Of a stretch of DNA of 26,617 bases, positions 1 through 9,800 are shown in pieces (position 1 is the stretch's first letter; every line of letters starts with the position of its first letter). The stretch lies in assembly GCA_019693395.1 (NCBI GenBank), contig JAAMXP010000386.1, positions 1 to 26,617 on the forward strand. The letters are read 5' to 3'. The notes below the pieces were generated by a model that worked only from the letters and a program-made list of their open reading frames with translations, did not search any database and was not told the DNA's origin. The position numbers and the translations under genes are program-made. The stretch comes from Ettlia oleoabundans (lineage: Eukaryota > Chlorophyta > Chlorophyceae > Chlamydomonadales).

Positions 1-185
1 ACGCACACTCAACCACCCACCCACACAAGTGTCTTGCCCCCCGCCTCAGCGACCACCACCACATAAACATACAGCACCCACAGACACAAACGCCATGCAC
101 ACGTTCATGTGTGCATGAATGCGTACACGAGCAAGCATAATCACACGGAGCAAAAGCAGCAATAGGCGTTATACAGCAAACTCAC

Positions 186-1521
186 CACTTTCTTGCCGTC
201 CACTACCCTGCATTTGATAAGGATAGCACTGTGTTGAATGAAGGCATTTAGGTTCAACACAATCGGAGTGGCAGCGCCATGACACGCTACACCGCCGTGG
301 CTGGGATGGTTTGGAAGGGTGGTTGAGGGTACCCTCCAGCATGCAAGCTGCGCCAATACACTGCCCGTGTTGCTGGCATGCCACCACAGTTCCATGTGCG
401 GCAGCGGCGGGATACTTACTTGTACCCGACCCGGCTGGCCACCTGCTGCGCCGTGGAGAAGAGGGCCACATTGGAATGGTGCACAGGAAACTCCTTCTTG
501 ATGATCTGCCCCTGCTCCCCCTGCTGCACAGGCTTGACATGCTTGGACTTGGTGTTCACGCCTTCCACTACCACCTGCCCGCGCTTTGTGTCGATATCCA
601 CCACTGTACCAACCTTGCCCTTATCGCTGCCAGCAATCACCTGCAATGGGCAACCGGCAAATGATCAAATATGTACAGCAATGATCGCCCAAGCCATTTA
701 TGTTACCTGAGCGAGCTTTTGAGAATCACCTGGCAAGGAATGCATGATTGGGGTGCCTACAAGTTTGCTATTGTTAGGTCAGGAATGGACAACCAACTGT
801 GCTATTGCCCAACTTCCCAGTGCCAGTTAAGCCCAATTTCTTGTTGTGACCACATCAATTGATGTAATCAGCAAAATACCAAGATTCTAAAGGCACGCTG
901 CATGCACACCCATCCCCTCTCAAATGGGAACAATCCACACAGGGCAGCATGGCCAGCGCATGCAGACAAAAGGTCACCCCGCCCGGAGTTGTTCGTACCT
1001 TAACGGTGTCGCCCTTGCGCACATGCATGGACACACGCTGCGGCTTGCCATTCTTGTTGAGCTCAAGGTGCTCCCACTTTTTGCCTGGGCCCTGCAGATG
1101 TCCCAACGGTGTGAGGAGATCATGTCAGGTTGTGCCTACCTGGTGCATGGGGGTTGTCTGAAGTTGTAAGGAAGATTCAAAACAAAGTGCTTCAATAATG
1201 GGCAAGCAAGAGCAACCAACGCGACGATACACTCACAATCACTGCCGCGCGTACAGTGCGCTGGCATGGCGCCACCTGCATGCAAGAGTTGGCAGCGGCA
1301 CTATTTGTCTGGAACGGCGGTGCTATCTGTGTCTGTTTGCGTGTGCGGGGTCATGGTGGTAGCGGCGATGGCGTGTATGTGCGGTGGGGCGTTCGCCCCA
1401 GGGGCGCCGCGCGGTGCCGCCGTGTCAGGGAGTTGTGCCAGGCAACGCATACCCGTTCCCTCGTGGACAGAAAGGGCTTGGTCGTCCCAAAAAACAAGCT
1501 CCGCTGGGCAAGGGCGCTCAT
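186..1521 (-). CDS. RPL24: Plastid 50S ribosomal protein L24, nucleus-encoded, 3' end off the window
   Basis: Encodes the KOW-domain protein L24 (bL24/uL24 family), an early assembly protein of the large ribosomal subunit, here for the chloroplast. Exons read on the minus strand are 1521-1453, 1275-1237, 1091-999, 640-420 and 207-186, with all phases consistent, giving 148 codons so far. Exon 1 starts at an ATG and, with exon 2, encodes a transit peptide rich in Ser, Arg and Thr that ends in VRAAV, a typical stromal cleavage context. The mature part begins [15 protein letters not shown]. The KOW core is [21 protein letters not shown], split by an intron after GDTVK, and the family motifs [20 protein letters not shown] and SRVGYK follow. 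A 22-nt exon encodes VVDGKKV; the final residues lie beyond position 1, and 1-185 is intron. The gene is divergent from CUL4. Confidence 0.9.
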
Positions 1522-1744
1522 GCTGCCGGCCGCGGAAAAAAAGCAGGAATTGACGCAAATAGGCTGGCGGCTGCAGGAGAAAGCAATGCAATGGTTGCAT
1601 GGCCGGTTGGGAGACGCGATGTACTGTACCGCCAAGGAGTACCGCCCACTGTCCTTTACCAAATTGTTACCGAATTGCCAGCTTAGCAGATGTCCTGGAT
1701 GTGAGTATATTTGCCGGGCCGGTCAAGGCGCAAGGAACTGGGAA
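1522..1744. promoter_or_regulatory. Short divergent promoter region between RPL24 and CUL4
   Basis: Only about 223 bp separate the RPL24 ATG (minus, 1521) from the favoured CUL4 ATG (plus, 1745), so this stretch must hold both 5' UTRs and both promoters. No clear TATA box was seen. It is moderately GC-rich. The function is inferred from gene layout alone. Confidence 0.5.
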
Positions 1745-4700
1745 ATGGGACCTCCCATCCCCGCGAGGCGTCTTGTTGTGAAGCTGAAGGACAAGGGAGT
1801 GTCGAGCGGCAAGCAGAACTCCACTGATGGGCAGCGGGATCACTTGCGCGCAGCAATTAAGGCGATCCAGGCGCGGACCAGCAATGCGCAGCGCACTTTG
1901 GAAGTGTTTAGCCTGGAGGAACTTTTCAGTAGTGTCCAGGCGCAAGTAGAGGCACAGGAAGGGCCAGCACTTCATTCCTTGCTGGGCGAGGAGTTCACCA
2001 GTTGGGCGGCAGCCGAGGTGGCGGCCCTCACATCTCACCTGGCGTTAGACACCCCCAGCTTCCTGCAGCGGGTGGTGGCCTTGTGGGAACACTATTGGCA
2101 TCACCTCGACCTCATCAGGCCAGTCTGGCTGGAACGTGGCTGCTCCGATGCAAGGGGCAGCGCGGTCTGTTCCTCACATTAGCCAGCCACCCACGCTCTT
2201 GATTTGGCACTCAAGCTGTGCGGCGCTGCTGGGCCTGTGTGATTTTTTTCTGCTGCAGACAAGTTTTTCTGTACTTAGATCGAGCCTACGTGGTCAGCAA
2301 CCCTGGCACGCACAGTGTGTTTCAACTGGGATTGCACCGGCTGCGCTGCCAGCTGGAGGCGCTGCCGCATGTGAGGCTGCATGCTTGCTACGCACTGTGG
2401 CATTTGCACGCAACATATGTTTCTCTGCTTTATATGCGCACTTGCTGAACCACACGTGTCCTGTTTCACAAAACATTGATTGCGTGTGGTAATATTGGAT
2501 TGCGTGTGGTAATATTGGAAAGTTGGGTTGCTCTTTGTTTGCCTGTAGCTGTCCACCCCTGTTTTGCTTTGCAAATGCCAGCTGCTCCCTTTGCTCTAAC
2601 TGACACGTGGCCCCACCCTCTTCAATGTATGTTTTTCATCCACATTGCACACCCTATGTGCTGTCATGTGGTTGACGGGCGATGTGCAGGTGCACCAGCG
2701 AATAGTGGACAGCCTACTGCAGCTTGTAGAAGCAGAGCGCAATGGCGAGGCTGTCAACCGTCACCTGCTGAAGCACACGGTGGCCATGTTGAGCAACCTG
2801 AAGCTCTATGAGGACGGAGCGCGGGACATGCTGCTGGGCAGTGCAATGCAGTATTACACTCGCGAGGGCAACACGCTAGTCAATGTGCGGCGATGCGCAG
2901 GGTTTCGTGGGCTGGGTGGTATCTGGCAGCTGATAGCAGCTCGTGTTTGTTATGCGGCAGCAGCATGGTTGCGGCTGATCTGCTGAGGTCGATGTAAAGT
3001 TAAACAGTTTTGCTGCTGAGGGCGGCTTCATTCTACTAGTAGCGGCAGTCCCATCATGGACTGGAACTCGCGTGGGCACTCCCGCGCCATCTGTGTGGTC
3101 CCACCCTATCCCTCATTTTCACTTCCTCTTTCTCGTTGCTCGCTGCAGGAGCTGCAGCTGGCTGCCTACCTGGTACACTGCGAGCGGCGGCTGACAGAGG
3201 AATTTGACCGGTGTGAGGCCTACCTCGGGCTTTCGCTGCGCAGGCCGCTGAAGGACATCCTGGATCAGTGTTTGCTGCAGGCCCACATGGCCAGCATTCT
3301 GGATGGTAGCAAGCAGCTGCTGGCAACCTGCCAAGAGGCAGACCTTGGGCGGCTGTACAGGTGGGCGCCATGTCCCTGCTCCTCAACACGCTAGCTTTCT
3401 AAGAGCTGGCTTTCTCTGCAAGGTTTGCTGCTAGGATGTCTTGCACTGAACTTGCTGCATCTTTCCGTTTCAGCCACGGCTGCAATGTGCCCCCACCCCC
3501 CCTTCCCGGCCCCCCCCTTTTCGCAGCATGTGCTCAAGAATAGGGGCTCTTCAAGGACTGCGGCTTGTCTTCCGGGACTACATTCGGGGTGCAGGCTCAG
3601 CCATCGTGTTGGACGAGCACAAGGTGAGGCTTGATGGCACCACACTATTCCAACTGCTGCTGATAACTGTGCGGCACCAGCCAGACTTGCATATCAATGG
3701 CCACTTTCGACTCAGCCTTCCCGCTGGCAGGCAGCTGGTGGGCGCAGCATGGTGGTAAACATGTGTTTCTAAGGACGATGCTGCAATTAAAAGCTGGACT
3801 CTCACACAGTTCTCAAGTCCAATGCAGGAAGATGAGATGGTTTCGCGCATGCTGATGCTTCGCAAGGACATGCTGTCTGTGTTGAATAACAGCCTTTCAC
3901 AACATGTTGACTTTGCCCAGGCGCTCAAAGAAGGTAAGCAGGCGGGCAAGCGAACTTTGACCCTGTTACACTGCACGCACGTGCAAGTTGCAAGCACGTC
4001 GTATATCAGCGGACCGTTTGGGACTGGCGAACGCTTGCAAATGTTGGTCCCATGCACCTGCATTGGCTGTCTCTCACAACTGTGTAGGTTTCGAGGCGTC
4101 GTTGAATTCACGAGCTGATAAACCAGCCGAGTTGATAGCCAGGTACCTTGACAGCATCTTGCGGCGCGGCAGCAAGGCAGGGGCCCAAGAGGGCAGCCTT
4201 GAAGAAGTTCTTGATGCCGTGTTGGCGTTGTTCCGCTATGTTCAGGTGCGTAGATGGTGGGATGGGAATCAGCTTGCCTTGTTGTTTGTGGGACGCAGCT
4301 CAACGGCTGTCATTCAGATTGTAACCCTTCACTGCGGCCATTTGCACCTCTTGGCCTTACTCACTTCTGAGTTTCACTTCTGGACCCCAGTTCCTTCCAT
4401 TCGACACACGCTGCCGTAAAGCTAAGAACATGTACTCTGCTCTTTTTGCTATATCCACTACTCGCAGGGCAAGGATGTGTTTGAGGCATTCTACAAGCGC
4501 ATTTTGTCACGACGGCTGCTCATGGGTCGCAGTGCCAGCATGGATGCTGAGAAGCTGTGCATATCAAAGATCAAGGCGGAGTGTGGGCCCCAGTTCACAA
4601 ACCAGTTGGAAGGCATGCTCAAGGTATGGTAACGCATCAGTTGGCACATCAACCAGATGAGGCCCTTGCTTTTTGCGATGCATCAAGTGAAGCAGAGATT

Positions 4701-6464
4701 AATTGGTACCCACAACACCAACCTTAGCGACCTCTGGTCATTGGACCAGTGTACACCACCCACACTGCTTCTCTATCCTTTTGTTTGCCAGGATATTGAG
4801 CTTTCAAGCGACATCTTGTCAGGCTTCAAGCAGTACATCGCGGCGCAACCAGGCCTGAACATTCTGGACATGAGCGTGCTGGTCCTAACCAGCGGCTTTT
4901 GGCCCACCTACCGCGCATTCGACTGTCTGCTGCCTGAAGAGCTAGTCCGGGCGCAAAAGGTAGGGCCATATCATGCTGCTGTTGGCACAATGGCTTAGAC
5001 TGTGGGTCCTGTCCAATTCAGCACACCTTGTATGTTTGACTGGTTTTCCTGCAGCTTGACGGTTTTCTTCCGTTTTTATGTATTTTGCAGTTTGCTCAAG
5101 TTGTGTATGTGATCCCGCTTGTCTTGGCTGTTTTATGATGTTGCTGCAGGAGTTTGCGGATTACTACTTGTCCAAGCATGGCGGGCGCAAGCTTGCATGG
5201 CACAGCACCTCTAGCAGTTGCGTGGTGCGGGCGCAGTTCCCATCCGGCGTGAAAGAGCTGCAGGCGTCTCTGCATCAGGTGTGGTAGATGCGGGTCGGCA
5301 GGTTTTAGACGACGCCAAGATCTACTGCAGTCAGTTGCCTGCCAACCACTTGGGTGCAGTATATATTTACAACCTTTCCCGACAAATAGCCCTGCTCTGT
5401 GATCTTCTTGCTACATAGGCTGCCATTCTGCTGCAATTCAATGGAAGCGACCAGCTGACATTTCGGGAGATTCAGGCAGCTGTCAAGTTGGAGGAAAGCG
5501 AGCTGCGGCGCACGCTTGCCAGCCTGTCGTTAGCGAAAGAACGGTAAATCGAAAGACTCGGGAGCATAACAACACGTAACTGTCCAGCTCATGGCTTTCT
5601 GTATTGATGCATAACATCATTGATGTGGAGGCTCTGCGCCTCCACCTCAATAACCTCCTGCTTCAACCCCCTGCTTGCTTGATGGTATTTGTATGCCGCA
5701 GGGTGTTGAAAAAAGAACCTGCTGGTTCGGACATTGGGCCCCAGGATTTGTTCAAGTTCAACGAGGCCTACACCTCGCGGCTCTTCCGTGTGAAGATCAA
5801 CAACCTGCAGATGCAGTGAGTGTCATTTGGTTCTGGCATCTCCCACTTGCGTGATTCATAGGAATAGCCGTATTATGTCTGCATTGTTGTCAACCTACAT
5901 GTAGCTGTCACCTGCATATCATTTGCTGGTAATATGTCTTATCCACAGTGGTGAGCCAAGTTGCTCGGCATCTCGTCTTGGCCGCTATTCCACCTTCAAC
6001 CGCAGCAACACTTTCTATCGAGGTAGCACTGGTTTGTCACTTACTTTTGAGGTAGCATCTGTTGGTTTGCTGCTCCTCATGCAGGGACACGGACGAGGAC
6101 AGCAAGAAGACCAATGAGCAGGTGCTTCAGGACCGCTTCCACCAGATAGATGCCGCCATTGTGCGCATCATGAAGATGCGCAAAACGCTCAGCCACAATC
6201 TCCTGCTGGGCGAGCTTGCGGCGCAGCTGCGTTTCCCTGTGGGGCAGGTGAGCTCCATAGACAACTACAGCTTTTGTGCAGCCTAATGATGCCGCATAGA
6301 CCGGAGGGTGTTGCATGCTTGTTTGTATGGTTGGTTCACAAGCGTGCCAAGCTATGTTTTACAACGTTTGTCTGGTGCAGACGGATGTGAAGAAACGGAT
6401 AGAATCATTGATTGACCGCGAGTATTTGCAACGTGTAGAACATGGCTACGAGTACCTGGCATGA
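1745..6464 (+). CDS. CUL4: Cullin-4, scaffold of CRL4 ubiquitin ligases
   Basis: Scaffold that joins DDB1 with its WD40 receptors (N-terminal half) to the RING protein RBX1 and E2 (C-terminal half). Exons: 1745-2118, 2259-2370, 2690-2884, 3149-3360, 3527-3623, 3828-3933, 4088-4245, 4468-4623, 4792-4959, 5150-5278, 5419-5543, 5702-5815, 6085-6247, 6381-6464, about 730 residues. Recognisable parts are [11 protein letters not shown] at the N-terminus, [46 protein letters not shown] opening the cullin homology domain near residue 419, [10 protein letters not shown], and the neddylation segment [17 protein letters not shown] with its Lys near residue 679. The end, [15 protein letters not shown]...YEYLA, is CUL4-like rather than CUL1- or CUL3-like. 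The start at 1745 (A at -3, G at +4) needs no intron. Another possibility is an 11-nt first exon at 1690-1700 joined to 1768. The first intron appears to use a GC donor at 2119. Confidence 0.93.
2478..2517. repeat. Perfect tandem duplication of a 20-bp unit in a CUL4 intron
   Basis: Two head-to-tail copies of gattgcgtgtggtaatattg occupy 2478-2497 and 2498-2517. They lie in the intron 2371-2689, which is longer than most in this gene. The copies are identical, so the duplication is probably recent. Confidence 0.9.
3490..3517 (-). other. G-quadruplex-capable tract (C-runs on plus) next to a CUL4 splice acceptor
   Basis: The plus strand has C-runs of 5, 7, 3 and 8 bases separated by one or two bases, ending nine bases before the acceptor of the exon at 3527. 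The minus strand therefore fits the G3+N1-7 pattern. On the transcript it serves as an unusually C-rich polypyrimidine tract. Confidence 0.6.
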
Positions 6465-6490
6465 ACGGGATGATGCAGCACAGCCAGAGC

Positions 6491-6513
6491 AATAAAATAA
6501 GTGCAAGATGTAA
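6491..6513 (+). terminator. Putative CUL4 3'-end processing signal
   Basis: AATAAA-like sequence (aataaaataa, 6491-6500) is followed by TGTAA at 6509-6513, 45 bases after the CUL4 stop. UGUAA is the usual polyadenylation signal of chlorophyte algae, normally 10-20 bases before the cleavage site. Confidence 0.55.
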
Positions 6514-6580
6514 CATGCAACATGTTCCAAAACCAGGAATTGGGAAGGAGTTCAGCTCCGTGAATATGGGAGGCATCATA

Positions 6581-6840
6581 TTACATGAGTGGGTGGTGGA
6601 ATTTGCAAGACGGCCCAAACTTGCATTCTCCCGTTTTGTGGTAAAATGCACAGATTGGCTGGTCAGGCCGCATGGGCAGGCCTTTGGCATTGAGGCGTAC
6701 TGCGAACTCTAATGGGTGGTCAAATTTGCACAGCTCCCCAAATCTGCAATGTCCCGTCTTTTGGTAGAAGTCGCACACTGGCTGCCCGGGGCGTCGTGGG
6801 AACAACGCCAGGCTGCCCTGCTCATCCTGCAGTATGCTCA
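6581..6840 (-). other. IRE1: Last IRE1 exon: two CCCH zinc fingers
   Basis: This exon encodes [20 protein letters not shown] and, after the linker [34 protein letters not shown]. Both fit C-x8-C-x5-C-x3-H, the spacing and flanks of plant HUA1-type RNA-binding fingers. It joins in phase to 6961: codon split G|TG between exon 7498-6961 and this exon, giving [13 protein letters not shown]. The stop at 6581-6583 overlaps a TGTAA. Confidence 0.88.
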
Positions 6841-9800
6841 CTGCAGCACAATGCAGCGGCAGAGAGGAACAACAGATAAATAACTGCCAGTCAACCTACA
6901 TACATCAGTCCAAGCTTCAACATACAAACAACCCAACGGTGCAACACGTTGAAAGCATACCTGGTGCAATGTCATGGTCGGGCAGGGAGGGCTCTAACAG
7001 CAGTCTGCCTAGCTGTCTCTGGTTTCTGGCAGTTCGCATCTCGCTGCCAGGAGCTGCTACTGGCTGTTGCACAGGTGTGTGCATTCCCGCCCTGGTACTT
7101 GCCCCACTCTTCTCTGCTGGTGTTGGTTGCAATGCTTTGCTGGCTAGCTGGTCTGCTGTCTCCCACTCAAGCTCTCCTTTCGACGGTTCCTTGGCAGGTG
7201 TGCCTACTGCTAATTCCAATGCCGCCAGCGGCACAGCTGCAAACGTCACTGCCGACGCTGCTATGAATGCCGTCGCTGCTGCAGAGGCCTGCTTGGCTGC
7301 CTCCAGAGCAGCATCTGCTGCTAACAGTGGGTCCACACCAGCTGCCATGCTGCTGGCCATGGCATCTCCTGCTGCATCTTGCTGTTGGTGCTCAACGCTG
7401 CTGGCCACAGGTGGGGATTCTGTTGGAAGTCGGGGCTGCCGCACTGATAGCGGTGCCATGTGGTCCAGTAGTCCAGACGCTTCGGGTGGGAAATATGGCT
7501 GTAAGCAAAACGGTGAGAGAGGATGACGCAAACACTCGTAGGAACGTAGAGCAACGTGGCTCAGCATGCCTGGAGCATGCTGCGGAAGGGGCAACCATAC
7601 CACATGCACGGTAGGCCTGCAATATGCCCTGAAGGACCTTGGGACCGTATGACACACCTGGAAGACGGGCTCTTGTGAACACCACTTGAGCGTGAAAAAA
7701 TAGCAAGTCATTAGCAAACCAGGGTACCTACAGAGGCAGGCAAACAGTTACAAACAAAGTCAGAGATGCAAAAACCAGGTGGAGAGTTCGATTGCAGTCA
7801 AGCAAGCACACCAACTACCAAGTCTTGCTAAATGGAGTTGTTGAAGGGACGTCGCAACCAACCTGGTAGTGAAATAGCTCAGGAAGCCATCCGGCAGAGG
7901 TCCAACCTTTTTCTGGAGGTCGGACGGAAGTTCTCTGCAAATTAGGATGGCGGCAAGATAGCTCCAACATTGAGCTGTACTCAACTGGATACTTGATAAA
8001 GAACCACCACAGGGGTACATCAAGGCACGCTCGACACCTGCGGACTGGGAAAACAATCGTAGTAGATGCACCTGAAGTGATTGTGCTTGTTGCGGATGAC
8101 GCGAAGGAGGTCTCTTAGGCTGCTGTAGCTGTACTTGCGATATTTGCCTGCAAAATCATGCAACCGTTTAGAATGCCTGTGGAATTGTGCCGCACGACGC
8201 CCCGACAACACGCTGGTGCAGAGTCTTCGGCCGCAGCTACAGATAGTTTAATCAGCAAACCATCGCTCCAGGGTATGACATATAAAGCATTTCGGCCTTA
8301 CCGAGGTTGTTGACAAGGCCACTATCCAACAGCGCTGCCCAACTGCCACCAGTGCCAATGGCATCTTGGGTGCAGCACTCCAAAGCCTGGTACATTGTGC
8401 GATCCTCCTGAAACAGTTTAATAAAGGAGAAACTCCAAATTCAACCCAATATGGGAGTGTAAGGTGCGTACTTCAACATTTGCAGGGGCAGAGGCAGACA
8501 GAATATGCAACCACAGTGAAAGAACCATAGCCTTGTGTGGTAACTCACTGCTCGGTCTTCGCCCTCGACACGATCAGAAACGGCTATCAAGAAGGCAAGC
8601 CGCTGAGGCGGTGGCCACCACATTGGGTGCACCATGACAGCGGTCATGGCTGGGCGGCAGTCTGGGTCTGCAGGCGGCAAGAACCACAACATTAGCAGAA
8701 TGCGCCATGCCGGGACTAATGATAGACGAAATTGAACAAACGGGAATGAAAAACAAGTCGCCATCTGGAGGGCCAAAATGCAGATGGCATACTGATGCAC
8801 ATGAGGAGCAACACTTTGCATCTGTATAAGGCAAGGCAGCAGCGCTAACTTTGCGTTCCGCAACAGCCACGTATCAAGCTGACCGCCTCTGGCAGGTGCT
8901 GCACATGCTTCAAGTTGAGGCGCAGCTGCAAAATATTTGCATCACGCTCGTACAGCTGGCCAAAGGGATGCTGCCCTGCCGTCAGACAGTAGTGCAGCAG
9001 CAAGCCAAATGAGAAGACATCCACTGCATGGGGATGGACAGAAAGACCCGGTAGTGCATTCAACAAGCTGTGGCGACCTCAAACCACGGTAGTAAGCAAT
9101 ACGCAACCCTTAAGCTTGAAACTTCATTTTCATGTTACAGTTGAGGTTTTGCTGGTCTACTTGCCTGAGTTAGTCTGCCTCGCGGTGCCACCGCTGCGAC
9201 TAATAAGCTGCTCAGGTGCCTGCCAACCGCTGCTGCCCCCAGATCCAACGGACTCAAAGCTGATCTGCTCTGGCACAAGTCGCTTGCTAAGCCCCATATC
9301 TGAAAGCTTTGCTCTGCATCCAATCAGCAGATGTAGAAGGGACAAGGGTGAAACGGTGGTCAATCTCTAATAACCTCATCATGGCGTCGGCAACGATCCA
9401 GTGAGGCAAAATGGCACCATAATGCTAGTCTGATGCACCTGCCACTCTCAGTTAGCAAGACATTCTGGGGTTTCAAGTCGCGGTGCACGATGCCGCGCTC
9501 ATGCAGAGCCGCCACCCCATTGCCAATGTCAGCTGCAATTTGGTAGGCAAACTGCGTGGGCTGGCCATCTATGCCCACAAACTTGCGCCGCAATGATTCA
9601 GTCTGCGGGCGACATACCATAAACAACAACTATCAGCCTGGACAAGCTTGCTCTGGGAAGCGGGGTGCGACAAGTGCAGTTTTGAACAATGCAATGCCGC
9701 TTGCTCCACGGGTAACAACACAACACGCAATGCCTAGTTGAAACATTGAGGCATACCTGCATAGCATCACTCAATGTCGCCTTGCACCTCTCCAGGGCTA

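Noticed and set aside
1..185. CA-rich stretch at the left edge as a microsatellite or telomeric sequence
   Set aside because: The runs are short and irregular; it lies in the RPL24 intron after the 22-nt exon.
5941..6040. Possible extra CUL4 exon after a cacag acceptor
   Set aside because: The direct join 5815 to 6085 keeps phase and gives the right spacing between the family blocks; an insert here would disrupt it.
1745..6464. Assignment of the cullin to CUL3 or CUL1
   Set aside because: The neddylation segment [17 protein letters not shown] and the ending [15 protein letters not shown]...YLA match CUL4; CUL3 has an [18 protein letters not shown] segment and a TYVA-like end.
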